Source of the DNA: Hymenopus coronatus
Taxonomy: Eukaryota; Arthropoda; Insecta; Mantodea; Hymenopodidae
Reading direction: 5' to 3'
Length of the DNA: 64,000 nt
Assembly (NCBI GenBank): GCA_030762935.1
Contig: CM060899.1
Coordinates: forward strand, 64,406,501 to 64,470,500
In this document: positions 11,092-22,256 of the stretch, one piece after another
How positions within the stretch are numbered: the stretch's first letter is position 1
Layout: every line of letters begins with the position of its first letter
The notes under the pieces: generated by a model
Database searches by the model: none
The model's input: the letters and a program-made list of their open reading frames with translations, nothing else
Told to the model about the DNA's origin: nothing
Made by a program: the position numbers and the translations under genes

Positions 11092-11918
11092 ATTCTGATG
11101 TGTTACACTCACATGACTTTCTCTAACTGTTCTACAAACTTCATACATAAGATTCTTCTTCTTTGCTAATCGTGGTACTCATTAGCACAAAGTTCTTATT
11201 ATTTATTTCCGTAGTAGGAGGAAAATAAGGGAATACTCTAGGCTAAACCAATTGTCAAATGTTTTAAAAGCTGTCATTATGCGATTGTCATTAAAAATCG
11301 CTTCTTTTCTTGGTCAGGAGTAGAACACAAGATAAACGGACACTTCCGTCTGAGAAAAGTATAAGTACTTCACAACTGAAACTAATAACAATGAATACCT
11401 CAAAAACGGTAAGCTCCACGAGAAAAATGTATATGACATAACTTGTGTATTTTAACAAGACCTAATTTTTTTTGTAAAATAGGTTTTTGTCTATCTCTTA
11501 CGGTTTACTAGTTATGCCAAATTAAGCAAAATTCATCCAGAATAAACAGGTCTTCAGAAGCTATTCCCAGAAAGTTCAAGATATACATTTTATTTGTTAG
11601 ATAAATATCTTTAATACATGATATTTTAATCAAAATCGTTAGAGCCATTTTTAAGAAAATCAAAATTTTCGAAAAAAGTTCCATGTAAAAGGTAGTTTGG
11701 GGTGATGAAATGTTTCTCAAAATCTTTGTGTTGCATCCCTGGAAGATACTAAACTTAAATACCAGGTTTGGTTTTTAGCTACACACAGCTTTTTCTGGAA
11801 ATGCTTTTTTTGGATTCAGGGGGTCCTAAAACATGTATTTCTGGTGAAATCGAATTTTTGGGTGGAATGCAATACTTCTCTATCCCTATGCACATTGTAC
11901 ATACGGGGCTAGAGAAAG
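11092..11918 (+). mobile_element. HLE copy, subtype B, full length
   Basis: 5' end TCTGATGTGTTACACTCACA, then ACTTTCTCTAACTGTTCTAC. B core present. 3' hairpin of B type: CCCTATGCACATTGTACATA, then CGGGGCTAGAGAAAGT. The CA tract is nearly absent (TACACACAGC). A good reference for the B termini. Confidence 0.85.
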
Positions 11919-12040
11919 TAATAAGACTATTTCTGCTAATGTTTCTCAATTAGCATGAATTATATAGAAACATAAGCTTTATAACTATAATTTGTTGCAG
12001 AGATGTAGAGAAAGTTATGTGAATGGTACACATAAGTTTT
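11919..12040 (-). mobile_element. HLE 5'-terminal fragment
   Basis: Shares the junction AGAAAGTAATAAGACTATTTC with the preceding plus copy. Ends GTAGAGAAAGTTATGTGAATGG then ACACATAAG. Confidence 0.7.
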
Positions 12041-12325
12041 TTTTATTACATTGATGGATTTACAGTTGTAATTAGTTGTTCAGGGCTCCCAGGGTGATCC
12101 TCGAAATAGACAAAAGAGGAGTAAAAAACTGTTGTTTTCATAGTCGTTAGTAAGCTACATACCGTCAATACTTCTGGATATCTCGTTACGAAGCGAAAAC
12201 TCTATACAAACCTGCAACAGAAAACAAAAAGAAATAAATATTTATTTTTCACCACTGTATCATCTATATAAATATTATAAAGATAGACGATGTGTGTGTG
12301 TGTGTGTGTGTAGGGTAGTCTAAAA
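12041..12325. other. Unique spacer with (TG)n
   Basis: No HLE match. (TG)10 microsatellite at about 12291-12311. Confidence 0.55.
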
Positions 12326-12788
12326 ATTTTGTTTTCCATTCACATGACTTTCCTTACATCTTTCTAACATATTATTGTTAAAAAAGTTTATTCTTCTATC
12401 TACTTCATTCTAATTGACATAGACATTAACAGAAATGATCTTATTATTTGGTTCCTTATCAGTAGAAGGGAAATACACTCGGCTAAAACGACAATTCAAC
12501 ACTTTAAAATATGGTTGCTATGTTATAGAAATCCAATTTTTTACGCGGCCAGGTGTTGACAAATCCCTGTGTGAGAAAACTACAAGTATTTTAAAACTGA
12601 AATCAATAACAAGGAATATCTCAAAACGACCAACTCCGCAAAAAAAGTGTTTATGTCATAAATTGTGTGCTTTTACGAGCTCTACATTTTGTGTGGCATA
12701 AGTTTTTGTCTATCTCTTACGGTTTACCAGTTAAGCAAAATTCCACAAAATTCATTCAGAGGTCTTCATTTTAATCAATATCGTTAGC
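12326..12788 (+). mobile_element. HLE 5' portion, cut by mariner fragment
   Basis: Degraded 5' end (TTTTCCATTCACATGACTTT), core, TTACGG motif. Ends at TTAATCAATATCGTTAGCGA, where mariner sequence starts. Confidence 0.7.
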
Positions 12789-13084
12789 GACCCGCTTCAA
12801 AAAATGTTGCCACAAATGACTTTAAATGAGCATTGACGTTGTTTCGAAGATTTTCGTTGGTTTGAAAGTGCTGCCATGCTAGCCACGTCATCAGTTCGGG
12901 GAAAAGGTGAAAGTCGCTGGGTGCCAGGTCAGGACTGTACGGCGGATGATCGAAAATGTCCCATTGAAATTGTTCAAGGAGTCGATGGGTTGTGCCAGCA
13001 GTGTGTGGACGAGCGTTGTCATGGATCAACACAATTCCTGAAGTCAGCATTCCTCTTCGCTTGTTTTGAATGGCTCTCCGCAAA
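12789..13084 (-). pseudogene. Mariner transposase catalytic fragment (minus)
   Basis: The minus-strand frame contains HDNARPHTA and HPPYSPDLAPSDFHLFP. The Asp residues of HDN and PSD are separated by 34 residues, giving the DD34D mariner signature. It continues to AHLKSFVATFFEAG near 12789. N-terminal DNA-binding domains and the first catalytic Asp are absent. It meets an opposite-strand mariner segment at about 13085, so it cannot make a functional enzyme. The family call is strong from the two motifs; the subfamily is uncertain. Confidence 0.85.
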
Positions 13085-13320
13085 CGTCGTAAAGATCTTC
13101 AAAACAACGTCATTGCTCATCTGAAATCATTGGCGGCAACATTTTTTGAAGCGGGTATTGCAAAGCTTGTGCACAGGCACGATAAATGCCTCAATCTTTT
13201 TGGTGATTATGTTGAAAAGTAACCATAAGTGTACACAACTTTTAGTAATAAAATAATTGTTTTCTATGAACTTGTATTTTATTTATAGCCTATCGGAGGT
13301 TGAAATAAAAACGGCCCTCG
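13085..13320 (+). pseudogene. Mariner C-terminus and 3' TIR (plus)
   Basis: The plus frame reads NNVIAHLKSLAATFFEAG, then a mariner C-terminus ending LFGDYVEK and a stop at about 13220. The 3' UTR and terminal repeat (GGTTGAAATAAAAACGGCC through 13320) follow, with TA next. Its start is an ~80%-similar inverted partner of 12789-12855, so this is a second mariner copy joined head to head with the minus fragment. Confidence 0.8.
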
Positions 13321-13547
13321 TACATTTGAAGATGAATCCTTTCACCGATTTGAATAACGAGCCCTATATTGTAGCGGTAAGCTACAGGTAATAAATACCC
13401 TGAGTGCTGATACGAGAGTACATCTCACAGTTTTGAAAATGAACGTAAATTCCATTAAAAGTCTTATGTCACATGATATTTCTCTAACTGTTCTATAATA
13501 AACCATAAGCAGTAGTAGTGTTTTATTAAGTTTATAATAAGTAGTAT
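13321..13547. other. Spacer with HLE B 5'-end remnant
   Basis: Mostly unique. Bases 13460-13515 (AAAAGTCTTATGTCACATGA, TTTCTCTAACTGTTCT) resemble a subtype-B HLE 5' end. Confidence 0.5.
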
Positions 13548-13601
13548 AATAATTGTTTTCTATGAACTTGTATTTTATTTATAGCCTATCGGAGGTTGAA
13601 A
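13548..13601 (+). repeat. Duplicated mariner 3' segment
   Basis: About 54 bp identical to 13250-13304 (TTGTTTTCTATGAACTTGTA ... GGAGGTTGAAA). The outer TIR end is missing. Suggests a recent local duplication. Confidence 0.8.
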
Positions 13602-13603
13602 AC

Positions 13604-14413
13604 AATCTGTGTACCATTCTCATGACTTTCTCTACATCTCTGCAACAAAGTATTCATAAAAAAAAAACGTATACTTCTATTTACTTTATGCTAATCAGAA
13701 AAACTTAGCAGAAATAGGCTTATAACTTGCTTCTTTGTAAGTAGAAGCGAAATAAGAGAGTACCTTAGGTTAAAGTGGTAGTCAAAAGCTGGTTGCTATG
13801 TCACTGAAGTTCCTTTGTTTGTATGGAAAGCAGTTCACAAATTCCTGTATGAGAAAAGTTTTTCAAAGCAGAAACCAAAAACAAGAATGTCTCAAAAACG
13901 GTTTACTTCACAAAAAAGGTATATAACATAAATTGTGTGTTTTAACGTGCTCTACATTTTCCATGCAGTAAGTTTTTGCCCATCTTTTACGGTTTAGCAG
14001 TTATTCAAAATTCTGTAAAATTCATCCAGAATAAAGTAACATTCAGAGGTTATTCCCAGAAAATGCAAGATATATACTTTGTTTGTCAGGTAAATGTTAA
14101 AATTAAAATTTTCGCAAAAAGTTCCATGTAAAGAGTAGTTGGGGGTGGGGGGATTTTTCTCAAAATCTTTGTGTTGCATCCCTGGAAGATACTAAATTTA
14201 AATACCAAGTTTGGTATTTTACCGACTTTTCGTTTTTGAGTTATCGTGTTCACAGACACACGGATACACACGGACCTTTTTCCGAAAATGTTTTTCTTAG
14301 ATAAAGGGGACCCTAAAACACATATTTCCGGTGAAATCTCGGTATTGATTTTTTGGGTGGAGTGTAATACCTTATCTATACACTATGTACATAGTGCGTA
14401 TAGAGAAAGTAAA
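13604..14413 (+). mobile_element. HLE copy, full length, subtype A
   Basis: 5' end modified (TCTGTGTACCATTCTCATGA). A core present. Deletion near 14093. The 3' hairpin (ACACTATGTACATAGTGCG) ends ATAGAGAAAGTAAAAA. Confidence 0.8.
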
Positions 14414-14930
14414 AAATAGGGCCTCGTAATTTCCATACTAAACAACTTAGGACTGGAATAAAATTTGTAAAACACGGTGCCACAAAAGTGCAGGGAAAGA
14501 ATGCCAGATGTGGGAGCACTAGTTTTATGTGGTGCACATTTTGTAAGCAAGCTCATTAATTTCAGCTAATTAAGGATACCGAGAGAACGTTCGAAAGAAA
14601 TATGGTTATGAGGTGTTGCCGGGATCTGCGTAAGGAAGAAAAAACTGGCCTGGTTCCCAAGGGCACATCTGCATAATCGGGGTGGGCCGTGAAACAATTG
14701 CCTCGTGCCCATTCGCCACACGCGCTAAATTCGTTGACGTAATACAATGGTAGTACTTCCGGGCTAACAGCTGAAAACAGAGACGGAAGCTGTTGATTAG
14801 TGCGACGTCACAGGCGTGCGTTCGCTTCATCATGTGCAGTGGAACATCGGAAGGGGTCCGGGTTGACGTATCAGGCTTGCATTTGCTTTGATTCCAGTAT
14901 AGGTCGCGCGCCAGTTCTTGACTTTTTTTG
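14414..14930. other. Unique island
   Basis: About 515 bp, less AT-rich than the HLE DNA. No recognisable protein or RNA. A minus frame across 14606-15049 is half HLE and not convincing. Confidence 0.5.
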
Positions 14931-15752
14931 CTATATCTATACATACTATGTACATAGTGTATTGAGAAGGTATTGTAATACACCCAAACAATCGATACCG
15001 GGATTTCACCAGAAAAACATGTTTTGAAATTTGAATCCCCTCCCCCCAAAAAAAAAAATCAACAAAAAGGTGCGTCTGTGTTTGTGTGTCTGTGGACAGC
15101 ATAACTAAAAAACTAAAACATCGTCAAATACTCAACTTGGTATTTAGGTTTGGTATCTTCCAAGATGCAACACGAAGCTTTTTCAAGAAAATCCCCCTCA
15201 CCCCAAACCACCCTTTAAATCGAACATTTTGATTCAAATCTTTTATATTTAAGATATTTATGTGACAAATAAAAGGTATATGCTCAATTTTCTGGGAATA
15301 ACCTATGAAGACTACTTTATTCTGGATGAATTTTGAGGAATTTTGCAAAACTGCTAAACCGTAAGAGATGGACAAAAACTTATCACACAAAAAATGTTAA
15401 GCCCATTAAAACACAAATATATGATATATACATATTTTTTGTCGTGCAGTTAATCGTTTTTGAGACATTCCTTGTTTTTGGTTTCACCTTGAAAAACTTA
15501 TACTTTTCTCATAAAAGAATTTGTCAGCTCCTGTCCATACAAACAAGGGAACTTCAGTCACATAACGACCAGCATTTGACTATCACTTTAACCTATGCTA
15601 CTCCGTTATTTTGCTTTTACTTGCAAGGAAGCAAGTAATAAGACTATTTCTGCTAATTTTTTCTCAATTGGATGAAGTAACAATCGGTATAAGCGTTTTA
15701 ACAATAGTTTGTTGCAGGGATGTAGAGAAAGTCATGTGAATGAAACAAATCA
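14931..15752 (-). mobile_element. HLE copy, full length, subtype A
   Basis: Left hairpin ACATACTATGTACATAGTGTAT. Deletions around 15220. Core and 5' end AGTCATGTGAATGAAACAAA followed directly by another copy's 3' end. Confidence 0.8.
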
Positions 15753-15755
15753 GAT

Positions 15756-15873
15756 GTTTTACTTTATACGTACTATATACATGGTGTATAGAGAAGGTAT
15801 TGTAATACACCCAAAAATTTGACACCGAGATTTCACCTGAAGTATATGTTATGAGACCTGCTGAATCCAAAAA
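15756..15873 (-). mobile_element. HLE 3'-terminal fragment
   Basis: Hairpin CGTACTATATACATGGTGTATAGAG and TTTCACC block only. Joined head to tail with the copy on its left. Ends in an A-run at an opposite-strand copy. Confidence 0.7.
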
Positions 15874-15874
15874 A

Positions 15875-16194
15875 ATATCCCATGTGTTCCATTCACATAA
15901 GTTTCTCTACATCTCTGCTCAAATTATTGTAAAAAAAAAAAAAGCTTATACTTTTATTTACTTCACGCTAATCAAGGAAAAATAGCAGAAACAGTATTAT
16001 TACTAGCTTCCTTGTAAACAGAAGGGCAATAAGGGAGTGCCACAGGCTAAAGCGATAGACAAAAGCTGGTTGCTATGTAACTGAAGTCCTTTGTTTATAT
16101 GGAGAGGAGTTGAACAATTCCCATATGAGAAAATACAAGTTTTTTAAAGCTGAAACTAATAATAAGGAATATCTCAAATACGGCCATTCTCACG

Positions 16195-16230
<36 letters not shown>

Positions 16231-16728
16231 GTATATAACATAAATTGTGTACCTTAATGTGATCTACATTTTTTTCTGTGGTAAGTTTTTGTCTGTTTTT
16301 ACGGTTTGCCAGTTATGCGAAATCCGCAAATTCAATCCAAAATAAACGTGTCTTTTATACATTTTATTTGGAATGTAAATATCTTTAAAATACGGGATTT
16401 TAATCAAAATCATTACAGCCATTTTTGAGAAAATCGAAATGTTCGAATATATTTCCACATAAAGGGTAGTTTGTAGTGGGGGATTTTCTAGTAAATCTTT
16501 TGTCGCACTTTTGGAAGATACTAAACCGATTTGGTATTTAACGATATTTTAGTTTCTGAGCTATGCTGCTTACAAACAGACAGACAAACACGGATCTTTT
16601 TCTAAAATACTGTTTTCGGACTCAAGGGAACCCAAAACATTTATTTCCGGTGAAATCTCAGTATCAAATTTGTTGGTGCAATACAATATCTTCTCTGAGC
16701 ACTATATACACAGTACGTGCAGAGTAAG
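15875..16728 (+). mobile_element. HLE copy, full length, subtype A, with expanded A-run
   Basis: 5' end CCATGTGTTCCATTCACATA. The A-run after CACG is expanded to ~35 A. The internal palindrome is lost (ACTAAACCGATTTGGTATTT). The 3' end is AGAGTAAGTAAAAAA, joined head to tail to the next copy. Confidence 0.8.
16195..16229 (+). repeat. Poly-A tract (~35 A) inside HLE
   Basis: Uninterrupted A run at the point where most copies have 5-8 A. It is the recurrent truncation joint of short-form copies. Confidence 0.95.
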
Positions 16729-16734
16729 TAAAAA

Positions 16735-17492
16735 ATCTGATGTGTTCCATTCATATGACTTTCTCTACACCTCTGTAACAAAGTATTGTTAAAAAGCTTA
16801 TGCTTCTATTTATTTCATGCTAATCGAGAAAAAAAAATAGCAGAAATAGTCTTATTACTTGCTTCCTTGTAAGTAGAAGGGAAATAAGGGAGTAGCATAG
16901 GTTAAAGTGGTAGTTAAAAGCTGGTTGCTATGTGACTGAAGTTCTTTTATTTTTATGGATAGGAGTTCACAAATTGTTGTAAGAGAAAGGTATAAGTTTT
17001 TCAAAGCTGAAACCAAAAACAAGGAATATCTAAAAAACGATCAACTCCACGAAAAAAAAGGTATACAACATTAAGTGTGTGTTTTTTACATTTTTATCCA
17101 TTTCTTACGGCTTAGGAGTAATGCAAAATTCCGTAAAATTCACCCAGAATAAAGTAGTCTTCCGAGGGTGTTCCCAGAAAATTCAATATATGCATATATT
17201 TTTTTTTTTTGTCAGGTAAATATGTTTACTATACGATATTTTAATCGAAATCGTTAGAGCCATTCTTGGAAGATACCAAACTTAAATACCAAGTTTGGTA
17301 TTGAACGGTCTTTTCGTTTTTGAGCTATTCTGCCCACAGACACACACACACACGCGGACATTTTTCTAAAAATGTTTTTTTGGATTCAGGGTGTGCTAAA
17401 ACATGTATTTCCGATAAAATCTCGGTATAGAATATGTTGGTGCAATAGAATACCTTCTCTGAACACTATGTGCATAGTACGTGTAGAGAAAG
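16735..17492 (+). mobile_element. HLE copy, full ends, internal deletion
   Basis: 5' TCTGATGTGTTCCATTCATA. About 100 bp missing around 17262 (GCCATTC joined to TTGGAAGATACC). Both hairpin arms of the ACCAAACTT...AAGTTTGGT motif intact near 17276-17303. 3' hairpin ends GTGTAGAGAAAGT. Confidence 0.85.
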
Positions 17493-17514
17493 TAAAAATT
17501 ACAAATTATAGAAA

Positions 17515-17680
17515 TTAATGGAGATAGAATGTCATCAGAGAGGATCCCAAGAAAAGCATTGCACTACAGACCTAAAGGTAGAAGATATCCGGGAAGACAA
17601 AGGAAACGATGGTCATGTGTATTTTGAAGCCGGAATAGGCAGTTTGCCTAATCCCAGAAGTAAAGATGATTTGATTTAAA
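17515..17680 (+). mobile_element. RTE-like LINE 3' fragment
   Basis: Translation gives RIPRKALHYRPKGRRYPGRQ then RKRW. After a one-base frame change it gives EAGIGSLPNPRSKDDLI. This basic C-terminal tail is characteristic of RTE/BovB-like insect LINE polyproteins. Only the last ~50 codons remain; broken. Confidence 0.65.
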
Positions 17681-17928
17681 TTGTTTTATTTATCGTGGAG
17701 GTGGATGCGACCACGTGAAACAGTTTTACAGTCCCCTCTTGTGTCTTATGATGACTTTATCGATTGGAAAGGTAATTCTCGTATTGGGGGAAGTTTAGCG
17801 TTTTCCCTCCGATGTTGTTTGTGGCACCCACGCCATTATTCCTCCCGGCTGAAAACTCGTATCTCCCAAAATTCAGAGTATAGCGTTTGCTCTGCTGACT
17901 CTAGTCCGCATGCACAAGGGATGTTTTA
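17681..17928. other. Unique spacer
   Basis: An 82-codon plus frame exists but has no recognisable motif. Could be LINE 3' UTR or host DNA. Confidence 0.45.
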
Positions 17929-18766
17929 ACTTTCTCTGCACGTTCTATGTGCATAGTGTATAGAGAATGTATTGTGTTGCACCCAAAAATTCGATACCGA
18001 GATTTCACCGGAAATACGTGTTTTTGGACTCCCTCAATCAAAAAAAAAAAACATTTTTAGAAAAATGTTTGTCTGTCTTGTGTGTATGTGTGCCTGTGGG
18101 CAGCATAACTCAAAAACGAAAAGTCCATTAAAAACGACACGAAGATTTTCACGAAAATTCCCCCATCCCCAACTACCCTTTACATGGAACTTTTTTTTTC
18201 TGGAAACTTTTGATTTTCTCAAAAATAGCTCTAACAATTTTGATTAAAATCTCGTATATTTAAGATATTTACTTGACAAACAAAAATATATATTTTGAAT
18301 TTTCTGGGAATAGCCTCTGAAGACTACTTTATTCAGGATGAATTTTACGGAATTGTGCGTAACTGCTAAACCGTAAGAGATGGACAAAAACTTACCACAC
18401 AGAAAATTGTAGAGCACATTAAAACACACAATTTATGTTATATACATTTTTTCGTGGAGTTGATCGTTTTTATGATATTCCTTGTTTTAGTTTCAGCTTT
18501 GAAAAACTTATACTTTTCTCATACAGGAATTAGTCAGCTGCTATCCATACAAACAAAGCAACTTTAGTCGCATAGCAACCAGCTTTTGACTATCACTTTT
18601 ACCTATGGTACTCCCTTATTTCGTTTCTACTTACAAGAAAGCAAGTAATAAGACTATTTCTGCTAATGTTTTCTAAATTGGCATGAACTAAATAGAAGCA
18701 CAAGCTTTTTAACAATAATTTGTTGCAGAGATGTAGAGAAAGTCAGGTGAATGGAACACATTATAT
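17929..18766 (-). mobile_element. HLE copy, full length, subtype A
   Basis: Left hairpin ACTTTCTCTGCACGTTCTAT. Deletion near 18136 removes the internal palindrome. A core present. The 5' end lies at about 18734-18762, followed head to tail by another 3' end. Confidence 0.8.
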
Positions 18767-18885
18767 TTTTTACTTTCTTTTCTACTATTTACAGTAAGTT
18801 GACGTCGATTTGACCCAAAAATTTCGATACCGAGATTTTATTGGAATTATATATCGTGAGTCTCCCTGAATAAAACAAAAAAAAT
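18767..18885 (-). mobile_element. HLE 3'-terminal fragment, diverged
   Basis: Hairpin is scrambled (CTTTTCTACTATTTACAGTAA). TTCGATACCGAGATTTTATTG block retained. Confidence 0.6.
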
Positions 18886-19170
18886 CTAATGCGTTCCATT
18901 CATACGACTTTCTACATCTCTGCAACCAAGTATTGTTAAAACGCTTATTCTTCTATTTACTTCATGCTAATTGAGAAAAAATTAGCAGAAATAGACTTAT
19001 TACTTGATTCCTTGTAAGTAGAAGCGAAATAAGGGAGTAACATAGGTTGAAGTGAAAGCCGAAAGCTGGTTGCTATGTGACTGATGTTCCTTTGTTTGTG
19101 TGGACAGCAGTTGACAAATTCCTGTATGAGAAAAGTATAAGTTTTTCAAATTTGAAACCAATAACAAGGT
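18886..19170 (+). mobile_element. HLE short form
   Basis: 5' end TCTAATGCGTTCCATTCATA and A core. Stops at CCAATAACAAGG just before the internal A-run. The next copy starts TCTGATATG. Confidence 0.7.
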
Positions 19171-19973
19171 AAATCTGATATGTTAAAGTCACATGCCTTT
19201 CTCTAGCTGCTCTACAAACAAACTTCTTACAAAAGATTTTTCTTCTTTCTGTACCATACTAATCGAGATAGACATAAGGAGAATGTTTTTATTACTTAGT
19301 TTCTTATAACTAGAAAGGAAGTAAAGGAATCCGGTATGCTAAAGTGATAGTCAATGTTTTAAGCTATCGTTATAAAACGGATACTTCCTGCCTGAGAAAA
19401 GTATACGTACTTTACAATTGAAAGCAATTACAAGGAATATCTCGGAAACGGTTACCTCCAAAACAAAAACGTAAAGGACATAAATTGTGTGTTTTGACGA
19501 GTGCACATTTTTTTTTTGTAGTAAGTTTTTGTCTATCTCTTACGGTTTACAAGTTATGCAAACTGCAGAAAAATGTATCCAGAATAATTGGTCTTCAGAG
19601 GCTATTTCCAGGAAATTCAAGATATACATTTTATTTGTCACATAAATATCTTTAATATGCTGTATTTTAATCAAAATCGTTAGCGCAATTTTTGAGAAAA
19701 TCAAAATTTTCAAAACTTTTCCCATATAAATGCTAATTTTGGTGTTGAGAATCCCTTGTAAATCGTTTTGCATCCTTGAAACATATTAAACCTAAATACC
19801 AAGTTTAGTATTTAACATACTTTTCGTTTTTGAGCTATGCAGGCCACAGTCACACACACACACACACGCGCACACACAAATACAAGGACTTTTTTTTCCA
19901 AAAATTATTTTTTTGGGTGGAATACAATACCTTCTCTACAAGCTTAGTATATAGTACGTGTAGAAGAAGTAAA
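19171..19973 (+). mobile_element. HLE copy, subtype B, full length
   Basis: 5' TCTGATATGTTAAAGTCACA, then TTTCTCTAGCTGCTC. B core shortened. CA tract 19853-19868. Deletion of the GGATTCAGGG block. 3' end GTGTAGAAGAAGT. Confidence 0.75.
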
Positions 19974-19979
19974 ATCATT

Positions 19980-20332
19980 TTAGCACAAGGTCTGTGTGTG
20001 TCTGTGTGTGTCTGTGTGTGTGTGAGTGCAGAATAACTCAAAAACGAAAAGTCCCGTAAATGCCAAGTTTGGTATTAGATTTTAGTATCTTGCAAGGATG
20101 ATAGTTCTTACAACATTTGACTAACGCTATTTATCTTTGAATAAAAAGGAAATGTGTGTACTATAGCTATTTCTGCAAAGGCTTACCTCAAACAAAATGA
20201 ACTAGATATAAAATTAAACTTTCGTAGAAGTAAAGGGTCTTTTCAAAGGATACGTTAAACCTTAAACGGCTATAAATATAATATTTGAGACAGGATAAAA
20301 ACAAACGAAGTAATAATACTATTTCTGCTAAT
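19980..20332 (-). mobile_element. Degraded HLE fragments
   Basis: GT tract and AACTCAAAAACGAAAAGTCC block to 20100. B-core-like ACAACATTTGACTAACG, then about 150 bp with weak or no match. A 5'-proximal scrap (AGTAATAATACTATTTCTGC) at 20308-20330. Confidence 0.5.
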
Positions 20333-21108
20333 TTTTACTTTCTCTATAGGCACTATGTACATAGTGTATAGAGAATGTATTGCACACCACCAAAAAATTC
20401 GATACCGAGATTTCACCGGAAATATATGTTTTAGGGTCCCCTTTATCTAAAAAAAAAAAAAAGGTCCGTGTGTGTCCGTATGTCTGTGAACACGATAACT
20501 CAAAAACAAAAAATAGGTAAAATACCAAACTTGGTATTTAAGTTTAGTATCTTCCAGGAATGCGACACGAAGATTTTGAGAAAAATCCCCGCACCCTCAA
20601 CTACCCTTTACATGGAACATTTTTCGAAGTTTTTGATTTTCTCAAAAATGGCTAACGATTTTGATTAAAATTTCGTATATATAAGATATTTACCTAACAA
20701 ATAAAATGTATATTTTGAATTTTCTGGGAATAGACTCTGAAGAGTAGTTTATTCTGGATGAATTTTACTGTAAACCGTAAGACATGAACAAAAACTTACT
20801 CCACAAAAAATGTAGAGCAAGTTAAAACACACAATTTATGTTATACACATTTTTTTCGTGGAGTTCGTCGTTTTTGTGACATTCCTTATACAAACAAAGG
20901 AACTTCAGTGACATAGCAACCAGCTTTTGACTATCACTTTAACCTATGGTACTCCCTTATTTCACCTCTACTTACAAGGAAGCAAGTAATATGGCTATTT
21001 CTGCTAATGTTTTACTGATTAGCATGAAGTTAATAGAAGTAGAAGCTTTTTAAAACTGACTTGTAGCAGAGGTATAGAGAAAGTCATGTAAATGGAACAT
21101 CAGATTTT
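20333..21108 (-). mobile_element. HLE copy, full length, subtype A
   Basis: Left hairpin GCACTATGTACATAGTGTATAGAG. Core loses ~60 bp near 20885. 5' end GAGAAAGTCATGTAAATGGA, ACATCAGA at 21100. Confidence 0.8.
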
Positions 21109-21637
21109 TTTCCTACCTCAAATATCATAATATGTGTAACGATTTAAAATTTTAAGAGACTTTTAAAACATCCTGTGGATGGTGTATACAATTGTGCAGT
21201 ATTGTAAGTAATACATTTTTCAAAGGTTGGTATTAAACGCTGCTGAATTAATGTCGTCTGTGGTTTTTCGGACGTTTATTGATGTTCTTAAATCCAGATA
21301 TACTAGAAGCATTGTAGCGTTGTTTGAAAAAGTATATTTGATAACTCTTTAAAGGGTGGAATTGCTACGGAAACGCCGTCTTTTATATGAGTCATCAAAG
21401 TCGATTGCGTCATCAAGTTTGTAAGGAGTCTGCGAAAGCATCATTTCCCACTTGAACTGCTTTCTGTTGGCTACTTAAGCGACAGACATCTGGACCAGGC
21501 AGTCGGTCATTCGAGCGTACAAACTCTTTCAGCGTTTTTCGTCCTCGAGGTAGAGATATTGCTCCTCTCCCTTTTAAATATTTGTCAACAATAAGCTGTT
21601 TGTAATTGGTTTAATGGTTTTCAGCTCACAGTTTTCC

Positions 21638-21712
<75 letters not shown>

Positions 21713-21806
21713 TATCATCACCATCATCTTCTTGTTTTTATTCTTCACTTTAGGAATTACGCAAACATTCTGCGTCCATTCGTTTCTTTAATTTGAAGTC
21801 TTATTT
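21109..21806. other. Unique island with (AAT)n
   Basis: About 700 bp without HLE homology, including a 72-bp trinucleotide array. Nothing gene-like recognised. The poly-Asn frame over the array is a microsatellite translation. Confidence 0.5.
21640..21711 (+). repeat. (AAT)n microsatellite, ~24 units
   Basis: Perfect trinucleotide run, likely length-polymorphic. Confidence 0.97.
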
Positions 21807-21898
21807 TCTCTAACCCGCAAGTACAATGTACATAGAGGATAGAGAAAGTATTGTATTCCACACTAAAATTCGATGTCAAGATTTCCCTTGAGTCCGAA
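21807..21898 (-). mobile_element. HLE 3'-terminal fragment, subtype B
   Basis: B hairpin TTTCTCTAACCCGCAAGTAC / GTACATAGAGGATAGAG, then a GATTTCCC block. Ends at an opposite-strand 5' end. Confidence 0.7.
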
Positions 21899-21951
21899 AA
21901 CTCTGACGTGTTCCATTCACATAACTTTCTCTACATCTCTATAACAAATTA

Positions 21952-22199
21952 TTATTTATTTATTGTAGCTTAACGTCCTTTAACCTGGTTGATCATATTG
22001 GACGATGAATGAAATTGGTGAAATAACACTCAAATGATCTCGGGGTCCATGGAGCTTAAAGTTACTCGACATTCGTCTTCTCGGAATAACGAAACCCCCC
22101 GAAAAAACATATCCAGGTAACTCACCCTAAGCAAGATTCGAACTCACGACCTTTTGAATGTGAGGCAGACACGCTACCACCACACTACCCAGGTGGGCT
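21952..22199 (-). mobile_element. SINE-3 copy 1, tRNA-derived
   Basis: The minus strand starts CCCACCTGGGTAGTGTGGTG (A-box region) with B-box-like GTGAGTTCGAATCTTGC. The body ends in an ATTT-rich tail at left. A second copy is at 25542-25783. Confidence 0.8.
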
Positions 22200-22256
22200 A
22201 ATTTAATTATGTTTATATGTTTATTCCTCTATTTCATAAAAATCGAATATATATAT

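Noticed and set aside
14606..15049. 147-codon minus-strand frame
   Set aside because: Starts in HLE 3' sequence and crosses into unique DNA; chimeric with no motif.
21614..21796. Open frame rich in Asn and His
   Set aside because: Translation of the (AAT)n microsatellite and flanking CATCAC; no gene evidence.
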